Part shown: in pieces, positions 34,817-45,730 of the stretch
Numbering within the stretch: the stretch's first letter is position 1
Layout: the number at the start of each line of letters is the position of its first letter
Assembly: GCA_907163375.1 (NCBI GenBank)
Contig: CAJQUW010003584.1
Location: 496,001 to 560,000, forward strand
Direction of reading: 5' to 3'
Length of the DNA stretch: 64,000 nt
Source of the DNA: Prostheceraeus crozeri
Lineage: Eukaryota > Platyhelminthes > Polycladida > Euryleptidae
Position numbers and translations under genes: made by a program
The notes under the pieces: generated by a model
Told to the model about the DNA's origin: nothing
Databases searched by the model: none
The model's input: only the letters and a program-made list of their open reading frames with translations

Positions 34817-35006
34817 ATTTTTGTTTCTTTTATAAATGCACCAACATAAAATTATGGAATACGTTTTTCATACATCAACCCAAAATTTTGCACTACAGCT
34901 TGTAGCAACTGTTTTCTACGCGCTTTACAATTCATTCACGAAAAACAAACGTTGCTGAAATCATTATTCATTATTCCATTGAAAAAAAGGAAAAAATAAC
35001 ACAAAA

Positions 35007-36982
35007 TCAGAAGATGCGCAAATGCTTCGCGTTGTAATCGTTAACTGCCTTCAACAACTGCTCCGGATAACGCATGTTCACTTCATGGACCTTGTATTTG
35101 GCCCAAGTAGATTTAAAGTCAGCATGAACTGCCTCAACAGCCTGCTCGCTGTATCGTCCGAGTCCAGTGTGCACAGAATCACAAAAATCTGTAATATGGT
35201 GAAAGACTGTGTGGACCTTTGGAGTGATCGAAATACCGAGAGAGAGGTAACTTTTCTCAAAGTCACGGATAATCATTCGGAAATCTGGATCGAGATCATG
35301 GCCGTAGCAGGTGTCCACAACTTTACGAAATTTTTCAAAGGCCTCGACATATTTCAAGCCTTGCAACGGGCACATGGATCGTAGTGCATCGATTTTGGAT
35401 AGCAACTTCTTGCACGAGTTTCCGTTGAACAAGCCTCCATGCATGGCTTCTCTCTCAACAAAGCATGTGCGTGTCCAAGTCATGGCTTTTGGCCGCTCTT
35501 TTTCTAATTCTTTAAACATTTTGTTGAAAGGTCCTATGAGAAGGTGTAACTCAGGAGGAGGAAGAAGATCAATCACTCGTTCTGATGATTCGCCTCTCAG
35601 AATTGGACAATGCATAACATTCCCGAAATGTTTTGCTTTGGACTTGTCCTGATCAGTCTCGTCATACCATCGCCAGAAAGCATCATTCAAGCTTCCAAGC
35701 GTTCGAAGATTGCCCTTAAATCTCAGAGACGATTTGCTTGAGTCACACCAAGTGCACGGGTGTGAAGAGCCGTGAGACATCAGACCGAGTAAGAGATTTG
35801 CTAATTTCAAATCTGTAGCAATAACCTTCGATGTCAATGAGGAAACGGAGTCTGGACCTACCAAGCGAATCAGATACCAAATCTTTAAAAGATTCGAGTA
35901 ATTTTCTTGAAGGTTTGGGATAATACCTATAAGGAAAATGCCTTTGACGCTGTTTTCTCTCCTGGAGGCATTCGAGCAAACAGATAGACAAATCTTAAAA
36001 AACCACCTCCACCATCAACTCCCAATTTGAAAAGTAATCCCGCTGCCGATCCATAATGACGGTGCTCGATAATTTCTCGAATCAAGCCATCCAAATTGGT
36101 GCAACGCACAAACGGTCTGTCAACATGCTTGCACTCATCAGCAGTCTTACTAAAAAAGCTTTCACATGAAACTCCGAAGAACGAATCAAACGAGTGATTT
36201 AACTCAATCAGTTTGCTTTTAGCATTTGATTCAACACTCTTCCTACTACCTGAAGTAGATCGAATGACACCAGCTAGCTTCAGTGTTGTATTGGAACTCA
36301 AATTCAGATCGGACTGAATATTCGAAAGATCATTTACATCTAGTCTACGGAGTGGAGATCTCAACGTGGACGTTGGAGAAACTTCAATTTTCAATGGTTG
36401 ACCTACAAGTGTTGAAAGACTTACTGAATTTGTGGGAGACTGCATTGCTTTTGACTTCAGCACAGAGGCAGCAAGCTGCTCAGACGTTTTGCCTTTAGAC
36501 GACAGTTGCTTCAGATTATCAAATCTAGTGGTCTTGGACCACTGATGAGGAAGGCCTTTCCCTAAATGTGTAAGACACTTGCCACAAATCTTCAATGTTG
36601 AATTCGGATATGGTTCAGCCGATGGTCTTCCCACCTTCGACTCAGTCCATCCCTTCATACCTGCGGTGTTACACAGAAGACATGAGCACTCAGAATTTGA
36701 TCGTGCTGACATAGGTGGAGGTAATTCCGCAAGCTTCGAATGGTCAAACAGACTTATTGAACGGGTGAATATGTCCTTGTCGTATTCACCAACTACCAAC
36801 CTACATGTGTTGCATAATGCTTTTGGAAGACGTACATCACATGGGTCGTACCCATGGAGAAAGTATTTCTCGATAGTGAGTTGCATATTTGAAGTTATGA
36901 GGCGCATGGTTTTGGTCTTACCGAAACAAAGGAGACATACTTCAAGCCGGCTGCTTTCATGAGATCGACGTTCACGAGGCAT
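35007..36982 (-). pseudogene. RAG1-like transposase, one frameshift
   Basis: Starts at ATG 36982 (MPRERRSHESSRLEVCLLCF). Residues 16-110 follow the RAG1 N-terminal zinc region: CLLCFGKTKTMR, YDPCDVRLPKALCNTCRLVV, then SECSCLLCNTAGMKG, against RAG1 LCRICG, FCHNCW and CDICNTARRG. After a Ser-rich linker, LFKLGVDGGGGFLRF parallels the first catalytic Asp of RAG1 (SCDGMGD). The frame then shifts between about 35930 and 35960, and continues SVKGIFLIGIIPNLQENYSN and ATDLKLANLLLGLMSHGSSH. CTWCD matches RAG1 zinc ligands C727/C730, PPPELHLLIGPFNKM lies at the second-Asp region, and HTVFHHITDF holds two His spaced like H937/H942. GRYSEQAVEAVH holds the candidate catalytic Glu. Total about 650 residues. 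It is a transposase close to RAG1, Transib and Chapaev; the exact family is uncertain. Confidence 0.85.
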
Positions 36983-37954
36983 GATAGCGCGCGCACGAAG
37001 AAATGATCATTCAGCAAGTTATCTGCGATGCCGTTCCTAATCATCGAATCAATAATGAAAATCCGCGGGCGCACGCACCTTAATGCATGCATCGAGTTCT
37101 GTATGCAATCCTGCCGCAAAGAGATCAATCAATCTTCTATCCAAGAACTGATCGGCAACTGCTGTTTTCATTAGTCATCATCTGCTATTTGATTTTACGT
37201 ATTCATTTACTTTTTGTTGCTACAGCAACAGACACGCACACAGGCTGTGCAGTTACATGTATACATACATTCTTGGTTGATGGTGTCTAAATGTCATGAT
37301 TAATAATGTGGAGCCTACATGTGCACAATCGGCAATATGATAGGACGTCAACATAAGGAAATAGGATAAAGAAAACGACTGTGCCTATATTGTTAGCCGC
37401 CGAAGAAACTGTGTCTGTTTTCATATACATGTACATGTAGATGTATATCATTAACATATTGATGAAATTGGGCATCATATCATCATTTAAACAAGCGTTG
37501 CGAAAAGGCAAGCCGCAATCAATTTCATTATCTAAGCAAATGTAAACTTCAAAATATTATATTCAGTCAGCCAAGATCAATTGCAATTTGCTTTTTTTGC
37601 AACGTTTCTTTAAATAATATTAATTCGCATGTCTAAGTACATTTACATGTGCATTTATGTATTTGTACATGTATGCAATGAATAACTGGAAGTCAATACA
37701 CTTTAGGAAAGTAAGTATTCCTCCTATAAATACTACATTAAGTTATTAATACCACATGTATACACCGGTACATGTAAATATTTGCTAAGACAAAGGCTAA
37801 ATATACATTCAGCCATGTGATAAGAAAATTACGTATACTGGGTGTTTATACCACTACATACAACTGCAAAATTTACTTATAAGCCTTAGAGAATAAATAT
37901 CACAAATTCACCATTAGTGGATTTATAGAACAATGAAATAAAACATGCATGTTC

Positions 37955-38329
37955 GGATAGCGACTTTTAGTGATTTTTACATCACGTAATTACATTATAG
38001 TTTAATACTCGTCACATACTACTATTAAAAAAGCGTACTCATTGTTTCTGCTGCCTGAATTTATTTTCGTCTATCCACTGCATAATACGGACTATACAAA
38101 TGGTCTCTAATTGCCAAATAAGTAGACAGATTATCATTTCCTGTTAACATAGGTATCAAAATATAGTATTTTGGCGGCCATTTTGAATTTTGCTCTCTGT
38201 ACAAAAAGGACATTGAGATTCGATTTTTTAACTTACATATTCGAATTCCTCATGATTTGAGCTCTCGATTGGTGTATAATATGTAGATGGACAATTTTTT
38301 TATCCTAATCGTGTTTCCGCCCTACTGTG
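37955..38329 (-). repeat. Right terminal inverted repeat of the RAG1-like element
   Basis: Inverse of 34441-34816. Read outward to inward on the minus strand it begins CACAGTAGGGCGGAAACACG. The heptamer CACAGTA differs from the consensus V(D)J recombination-signal heptamer CACAGTG only at the last base. Confidence 0.88.
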
Positions 38330-38333
38330 CATG

Positions 38334-39744
38334 ATGCAAAATTATCTAAAACTTAAAATTGGTGCCATAGGCCTAATTAAACATGATCATTGTGTCAGTT
38401 GTGGCCATATTGTGACCAGTGATTTTTTAAAGTACATGCATTTACCTATCCTTCATGTCAATCATTTTGAGAGCTCGATTTTGCATGAAACGGAGTGCAT
38501 GTCACGCTTATTACGATCGCACGGGGTATTTAGAGCTTGGTATTCGAATCAGAGTTGTTAAAACCAGGCGGTTCGAAACTTGATATAAATTACCCAATTC
38601 AGCAAATTTGTTCAATATATGGAATTATTTTACAACATTTAGGCTAAAGAATACAAGATTAGGCTTACTGCAAAATTGTTGTAAGCAGGAATGGTCGATT
38701 CTAGAGACTTTATTTGAGATATAGTAGGGTGTGAAACTGCATGTTAAGTCAGTAATTTTCAACGTTTAAGAAACGGTTCTCAACATGTATGTTACATAAC
38801 AAACAAAAAATATACCGTGAAATCATGTTAAATTTATAATAATGTCGCAATTCATTTGATTGACTAAACAATTGATTCAAGAATGAGTGTTGCCAAATGG
38901 TCAACATAGGCCTAATTAAGAAATCCGGTCAGCTGATTTTCAGGGTTTGCAGCCGGGGCCGGGCGGGTTCCAACTTTGATATGCACCAACAGATCAATAT
39001 CGTGCGTATGCTGCCACATATATTAATCAAATTGTTTGACAAGGTGCTGGATAGCATGAGCTGGTCAGCGCACCAGATCAGTCTGAAAATCTGTCGGTTG
39101 TCATTTTGGTGCTTTCTTTTGTCACTGGACGATTTCAAAAGCAGCAAGTTCAAAAAGAAGTAACTGAGTTATGTTCAAATAAACATTATTAACTGTATTC
39201 ACATTAAGCAGAAGTATGCTAAGCTTACATAAGCTATATGCATGTTTATCCTTTTTTTCTCAAAGACTCCCATTCAAGCAACTACTGTGAATGTAATTAC
39301 ATGAAATTATAGGCTACAGGATAATCCCTAGCCAGTTGAGCAGATCATTTTCGTTTCTCGACAAAGATCCCCACCACGTATACTACAGCGGACTGCTGGC
39401 AGGAAGAAATGCCCAAGAATATGTTTGGAGCTAGAAGTCATTGCGTTCGATGAATATGTGGGCACTGTTTGCACTCTGAGGCATGTCATTGAAGAGACTG
39501 ATTCCTTTCCTCTTCAAAATATAATTTGATGCTATGTTAAAAGATTCATATTTTCTCTTCTATTTAGTGTATGTTTTAGTGCAAAAGAATAGTGGCAGCT
39601 AAGAAGAGGGATGTGATTTGAACGCAAGCCTTTGTATTGCAAATGAAAATGTAAAAAATTATGAGCAGGCACTAAAAGTCATGCTGAGATAGACTGAAAA
39701 TCCAGTCCCCCATGCTAATCGGACTTGGACAAGGCAACGCCAGA
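38334..39744. other. Intergenic stretch, nothing firm
   Basis: Contains an 88-codon plus-strand frame (38897-39163) preceded by a good acceptor-like TGATTTTCAG, but the protein (FDKVLDSMSWSAHQIS) matches nothing I recognise. No repeat structure found. Confidence 0.35.
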
Positions 39745-40492
39745 TAGTCCGGGAGCTAGCGTGAAGTTGTGCAGGGAACGAGGTAGTACATAAAACTTTC
39801 ACATAGTATAGTACACCTCTAACCTATTGCAAAACTTCGCGTCTGCCGGATCAGATCATTTGCTTTTCAGAAATAGAGAGGATAACACAATCCTATGTAT
39901 TTCCAGTTGTAAAATTGTGACATTTAAGGTGTTGACTCCATTTTTTCGAATTTTTGCTCATAAAAGTTACACAAATTGGTATTTTGTTGAACTGGTTATT
40001 ATAGAAATCATCTACAGATCATGATCTTTCAAATGAGTTATCATTCAGTGACAGAGGATGAAGTAAAGTGTACAAACAGACACTTTTCGTTGGTGTACCT
40101 GCAAATTTTAACATAGAAATTTCAGGAAAATTGTTGATATACTTTAACGAAAAGTGTCTGTTTGTACACTTTACTTCATCCTCTGTCACTGAATGATAAC
40201 TCATTTGAAAGATCATGATCTGTAGATGATTTCTGTAATATCCAGTTCAACAAAATACCAATTTGTGTAACTTTTATGAGCAAAAATTCGAAAAAATGGA
40301 GTCAACACCTTAAATGTCACAATTTTACAACTGGAAATACATAGGATTGTGTTATCCTCTCTATTTCTGAAAAGCAAATGATCTGATCCGGCAGACGCGA
40401 AGTTTTGCAGTAGGTTAGAGGTGTACTATACTATGTGAAAGTTTTATGTACTACCTCGTTCCCTGCACAACTTCACGCTAGCTCCCGGGCTA
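39745..40492. mobile_element. 748-bp palindromic foldback element, copy 2
   Basis: Same length and near-identical sequence to 13356-14103, again almost a full palindrome. Ends are TAGTCCGGGAGCTAGCGTG and, on the right, CTCCCGGGCTA. The flanks are AGA on both sides (39742-39744 and 40493-40495), a 3-bp target duplication different from copy 1, which shows independent insertions. No coding content. Confidence 0.87.
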
Positions 40493-40924
40493 AGATGCCA
40501 TTCTCAATCAGTTTGAAAAAGGAGCAGTTTTGATCGAGAAAGGATTGAATACTGCAACGGCAAACTTCGATTTGAATTAATTAATTGTTCAATTTATTAA
40601 ATTTGATTAAATTCCTTTAATCAATTTCTCACACCACGAGCATTGCATGGCTCAATATCACCTATACATTATAATTGACATACAACTTTCTTTGAAGGTG
40701 CTATCCAGCAGTCCTGCCGGTTTTCAGAGCGCAAAGGGCACAGGTAAAGTAGGGCTAGATTACCACCATCGAATATTGAAATTTATTCAGTGAGTCTTCT
40801 CTCGTCCTAACGTTAAGGTACCGTATATTAATTGCACAGGCGCACTGTAAAAGTCAATGAAATCTTGATATTGAGTGGACGAATGAAATTCGTCAGCATT
40901 ATACTGAATCGTAAATTTCTCTTA

Positions 40925-41631
40925 CTAGATGTTAGATGGATCCTGCAATGATTTAAACATGACAAGTGTAATCACCTCTTTGAATAATTCACGATCAGGA
41001 GGAGGTGGTAATGTAGGAGTTGTCTCTCTATCACTATCATCCTTTTCCCTTACTGATGATATTTCCGTGCCATCACGTCCACTGTCAAGCTCCAATTCCC
41101 CATCATAGCTCGTTGATAATTCATCGATGCTCGATAGTCGATCTGCTGTTGAATCTCCCAAGCTGCATCTTCTTCGTTGTAAAGAAGTATCCACACAATC
41201 TGATTGCGATGTACTTTGATCTTCCTCTTGGTGTTGGACTATAGTGGACCGTTGTTGTTGCTGAGATATAAGCTGTTGCTGCTGCTGAAGAATAAGTTGC
41301 TGGAGTTTGATTTCATGATTTGGTGATGTTGGGGTTCCCTTGGGATCAGAGGAATGAAAATGTTGATGCCTATATTGCTGATTTTGCTGTTCCTGCCGCA
41401 GTAATTCTTGTTGCTGATGAGGCATTACTGATTGATGTTGCTGCCACACCGGAACTGGTGAATGTTGTTGACGTCTGTTGCGATCATCACGTGGCATTTG
41501 TAAAAAGTCACTTTCAGATTCAATATTTGAATCGAGGACGGTTTCAGTTGGAAAAATGTCCTCCATTTTGCAGTCTACTTGTTTAAATACGGGAGGAGGT
41601 AGAATAACACCGTTCAAACTGTTTGGAGATT
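40925..41631 (-). CDS. Gln-rich, Ser/Asp/Glu-rich host exon, gene unknown
   Basis: An open minus-strand frame of 230 codons or more. An ATG at 41566 in good context (AAAATGG) would give 213 residues starting MEDIFPTETVLDS. Alternatively an acceptor-like ATCTCCAAACAG at 41620 makes it an internal exon. Residues 40-120 are rich in Gln and His (QQQQQLISQQQQ). Residues 130-200 are acidic and Ser-rich with phosphosite-like RRRCSLGDS and RLSSIDELS, then TLPPPPDRELFKEV and VMFKSLQDP. It ends either at TAG or, two bases earlier, at a good donor (CTAGTAAGAG). The biased composition is unlike translated intron DNA, so I think it is real. It is on the septin strand about 10 kb upstream, but the splice phase does not fit septin exon a directly. 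No function proposed. Confidence 0.5.
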
Positions 41632-43600
41632 AAGGAGATTATCAGGAAAAGGCGACAGTCCGTTAAATCGACGAATCTCTGATCAAAGGCTTATATCTGA
41701 TCCGAATACGTCACAGAAGATGATTATGGACTTGACAAAACGTCGTACGACGGACACATTGTGTGCATCATGTCAAGTATTCACAGCAAGACGAAACCAG
41801 ACATACAAGTCGGTCAATCAAATTTTGCTGTTACGTCAATAGTTAAATCTCAGATCCGCTCTTCAATCAGTTCAAATGTTGAATGCTTCTGTAAAATTAC
41901 ACAATACTCGCAGTCGACCTTGTAGGCCATGCTTGCTGCACAGTAAAGAATAACAGGTATATCAGAATAAGAACGAAACAAGAATATTACTTGATGCTAT
42001 GCAAGATTTTAAGTCGTCACTCCAAGAAAGACTATGGACTCATTGTTAAAGTCGTCAGGACATCGCAACGATATCTCAATGCGCAACCATAGAGTAAGTA
42101 TAGTAAGTATACAGAGTAAGTTGAGACCCAGAACCACATGATCGATATGCACATTTTTACACTTTTGGAGAAATGAACACGGATTTGACTGATCATGATA
42201 GCAATACAGAAGAAGAAATAGTATTTTACAAATCCTCCGTGTCATGACAACCTTGGTGGGGAAATGTTTATTAAACTAGCAATTCGATGGGTGGCTTGTT
42301 CATGCTCAGCCTTATCAGTAAGATTATTTTCCTTACGCAAGCGACGCATGACTATTTTTCCAATCTCTGCAAGGTATTAAATTTTCTTTTTGCCCACTTG
42401 GTAAGTTCCAGCCATCGCTTTGAATCAACTGGCACTTCTAGCAAAGTGATACGATTAAACAATCTAATTCTGTGACCTTAATAATTCAATAATTAGATCC
42501 AAAAATGAATGAGTTTCAAAGATGCAGTTCTTTTAGCTTTGTTCCTTGATACATGTTGGTTCAGATGAACAATTCAAAGATGAGAATATTCGTCTGAGCT
42601 GCTGATATCCAAGCTGAAAAGCTATTGGATTTCGATGTCTAAAGAGAAAACATTTAAAGGCGTACTCTAGTTGATCATTTTAAGTCATAGAATTCCATAC
42701 TCTCCATCATAGCAACAGAAACTGGAAGTAAATCATGAAGTTAGCTACAAATAAAATAGCAAACACAACAGAGAGATAGAAGACATTCGGGTAGATTGAC
42801 AAAAATGCTTCCTACCTAAGTCATGGATTTCTATCTAAAAGCTGCAATTTTGGGTCGTGATTTAGCGTCATGAGTCTGCGATAAACCAATTTAGAAACGG
42901 TTTTCAGAAATCATTGGTCACGACCTCCGAGATTTGTAATTCATGCAACTCATACATCGAGGGAGTAATGCCCGTTCGGCAGAGAATTGTATAGGCCTCG
43001 ATTTTCCAGTCTCCAGATCACCAGTCTCGATTTTCCTGAATGATGTTGCATACATTCTTTCCAAGCATCCATGAAGCACTTCGATATCAACAACAATATT
43101 TTTGTGAAAGTGGGCCCTATACTTTTGAATCACCATTATAAAACTTTTAAAATTGAGGTATGAATAAAATTTTCAAACTACAAATTATAAAAAAAACTTC
43201 AGTTTTGTTATACTGTTCAATATTGATTTTGACAACCAGTTGCCACATTGTATAACAAAAAGAACGAAAATCCTAGAAAATCCTCGCGTTTTATTCTGCA
43301 GCCTGACGCCACATTCATTTGACTTGATCCTTTATTTTCCAAAAAGATGGGTTTGAATTGACTAATTTCTTGTTATTTCATAATGATGTTATTCTCAATG
43401 AAAATTTGATGTTCTTATGAGAAAGGTGAAATTCACCATATTAAACGAACTTCCTCAATGCGTTTCAGATTTAGATGAAAGGCTGCTTCATTCACTAATT
43501 GATTAAACTTTATAAGTTTCCTTCATCTCTAGAATGATATTAAATCTTGTCAAGTCTTTTGCTTGTTAATACTTAATTATAAAGTTCATCGTGTGTCCAC
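41632..43600. other. Intergenic stretch, one dispersed repeat
   Basis: Only the second copy of the diverged repeat (about 42135-42300) was recognised. No gene supported. Confidence 0.4.
42135..42300 (+). repeat. Dispersed repeat, copy 2 (family unknown)
   Basis: Aligns by eye with 3925-4090: ATATGCACATTTTTACA, TTTGACTGATCATGATA, CTCCGTGTCATGACAA and CTAGCAATTCGATG in order. No termini or coding content recognised. Confidence 0.55.
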
Positions 43601-43612
43601 TGGCATTATTTT

Positions 43613-44139
43613 ACAAGGTAATGAGCCCAACGACAGCATTGTATGCTATACGAGCAAAATATAAATGCAAAAACACTTGATTCATTGTCGATCGATTTCG
43701 TATCGTTTATTGATACATCATCAGGGTCAAATCAGCAAAATGAGGTTTATATACAAATTAAAATGATCAAGTAAACACAGTTAACAACAGCTAAAGTGAA
43801 ATTTACAATACAGTGGTTGGAGAGGTAATTGCGCATTTACAATTACCTCTCTGTAGTACAATTAAAAGACATGCAACGGAAGAGAAGAATCGCGTCTCCG
43901 TTGCATATCTTTTAATTGTACTACAGAGAGGTAATTGTAAATGCGCAATTACCTCTCCAACCACTGTATTGTAAATTTCACTTTAGCTGTTGTTAACTGT
44001 GTTTACTTGATCATTTTAATTTGTATATAAACCTCATTTTGCTGATTTGACTTGATGCCCTGATGATGATCAATAAACGATACAAAATCGATCGACAATG
44101 AATCAAGTGTTTCTGCATTTTTGCTTGTATAGTATACAA
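43613..44139. mobile_element. Inverted (foldback) Penelope-type element with hammerhead-like arms
   Basis: Two arms of about 240 bases are inverted around a centre near 43880-43905 (GAAGAGAAGAATCGCGTCTC). TGGCATTATTTT flanks both ends (43601-43612, 44140-44151), a 12-bp target duplication. Each arm carries the pattern CTGATGA, T, short stem, GAAA or AAAA: left arm on minus at about 43690-43732, right arm on plus at about 44060-44096. In the left arm GTATC and GATAC pair perfectly around AATAAAC. Long variable duplications and hammerhead motifs are known for Penelope-like retroelements. No protein is encoded, so this is a non-autonomous or inverted truncated copy. Confidence 0.65.
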
Positions 44140-44151
44140 TGGCATTATTTT

Positions 44152-44960
44152 CTGCTCGAAAAGGCGTTTTAGAATAGGTGTCATGTTACCTTTTCAGTAT
44201 ATAAAGTAGTAAAAAAGAACATGTACAATCTCATAACTTTATAGATTCTGAAAAAATCGTTGAGAACAACCAGTGTGTTCATGAATGATAATAACAAGAA
44301 ACGGGAATTGAGCCAGTTTCGAGTGTCAGTCTCAGATAATTCGAAATAAATTTCCCTCCACTGACTGTACTTACACCGATTTTGAAGTCGGTGAGAATGA
44401 TAATGTTTTCATTGAATAAAAGTAAGACTTCCTAAAAATTATGTGTTTTCTTTAATCTTGAGAATAATTGAACGAGCATATCTATTGATGAAACGAAAAT
44501 AATCTGAATGAAATTATATTACGATGAGTTTGACCATAACTATTATTTGCAGATCATAGGATGGAAAATCTAGATGCAAGTAACACTGCATTAGTAATGC
44601 TTCACATCAGATAATTCAAAAGTCATAGTGCACACAAACACATCCACAGAAGCCTATATTTTCGTCAGTCAATTTCAATTGATGTTGCTAGATCAGTACA
44701 GGCTTTCCAATTTCAAAAAAAGCATCTGGGCGTAGAGTATACACGTAGATCTGACATACATGCACGAAATATCATAGACAAGATTGGGCATGGATAAACA
44801 ATTTGCTGAACATGCATGTAGGCCCACATGTACTAGTATCATAGGATACACAAATACCGGTAAGAGTCTAACAAGACTAATTAGGTCTTCAAGCAAAATA
44901 GTGTCATCAAAATAATAACCTTACAGATGAAACTTGCCAAAACATAGCCTGGAATCCGAC
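44152..44960. other. Intergenic stretch, nothing recognised
   Basis: AT-rich sequence without recognisable coding or repeat content. Confidence 0.4.
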
Positions 44961-44964
44961 TCAC

Positions 44965-45730
44965 TTAACCGATATGCCGACTGTTTATTTCAATGGAACT
45001 GCGAAGTTTTGACGGCATCGGGAATGGAGCAACATTCTTAAGTACTGATTGATGAGGACAGATTGATTGGAGGTTCACAATTTGGTGGGAGGAGTTCAGG
45101 CTTGAGAAAGTTGAAGACATCATGAAGGAAATCAGCTCTCCAATAGCTCTTTCGGCTACAAATACGTGGAGCAACCCATTTTCCAGAGACTTTCGAAAAT
45201 TGAAATTTTAAACTATTTTAACTTTCATCTCTTCCTATGTTGTTATGGTCAATATACTATAAAAACATTCTCATATTCATCTCGACATAGCGAAAGTGTA
45301 ATCTTTTGCGAGCATATTACAGCATAATGCTGTGCAAATTTTCGAGGGAAGATGTGGAGAGTGCCATTGCACAATGATGTAAAGTGGAAAGAAACTTCGG
45401 CGATGAGATAATCCTATCGAGAAGTTCGAAAGCTTCGGAGTTTGATCTAAGATAGGCCTTATCTGAACCATCTTTTGATAACTTTTCATCCATATCTACA
45501 TCATGAACACAATTCAGAACACGATGAAATCTAGTATTCTCTTGCCATTGGTTAATTCCACGAATGTGCTGAAGTTCGGGCAGCCATAGCTGAGTCAGTA
45601 GATTAGGATCATTGTTACAATGCTGCCCACAATAATACAGGTGATTGATGATGCTAGACCATGGCCTCCGAATATCGGGGTCGTGACCCAAAATGGTACG
45701 TATATTACTTTTGAAGGCAATCAGAACCAT
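44965..45730 (-). pseudogene. Remnant of an uncharacterised multi-copy transposase-like protein
   Basis: The main open frame 45317-45730 (137 codons) reads GHDPDIRRPWSSIINHLYYC, NDPNLLTQLWLPELQHIRGI, NQWQENTRFHRVLNC, then SEAFELLDRIISSPKFL and LENLHSIML. The downstream part, in other frames, has YARKRLHFRYDE, KKWVAPRICSR and CSIPDAVK. From memory this order (WxSIxNHLWW, HVxxxHxW, FHxxCAH, SLENxHSxxLKYxPKRxHFxYxGM, RKWVxxxVYEKK, NIAPIPRP) belongs to an unannotated protein family repeated in cnidarian, fish and insect genomes and probably carried by a DNA transposon. Family name not known to me. Several frame breaks; ends not found. Confidence 0.45.

Larger units (their letters stand above)
34441..38329 (-). 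mobile_element. RAG1-like (Transib/Chapaev-type) DNA transposon, 3889 bp
   Basis: Terminal inverted repeats of about 375 bases (34441-34816 and 37955-38329) differ at only a few positions. Outer ends read CACGGTAGGGCGGAAACACG (left) and CACAGTAGGGCGGAAACACG (right, inverted). CATG flanks both sides (34437-34440, 38330-38333), a 4-bp target duplication, as in Chapaev elements; Transib and ProtoRAG make 5 bp. One leftward transposase gene (35007-36982) lies between, and about 1 kb on its upstream side (36983-37954) has no convincing gene, including no RAG2-like kelch protein. It resembles the elements described in molluscs as N-RAG-TP. The copy looks fairly recent, with one frameshift. Confidence 0.85.

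Noticed and set aside
36983-37954. Possible RAG2-like gene in the RAG1-like element
   Set aside because: Only short frames (longest 67-77 codons) and no kelch-type repeats or PHD-like cysteines; I see no second gene.
38897-39163. 88-codon plus-strand frame with an acceptor-like start
   Set aside because: No recognisable family, no donor or partner exon; the opposite strand is also open over the same stretch, so openness is not evidence.
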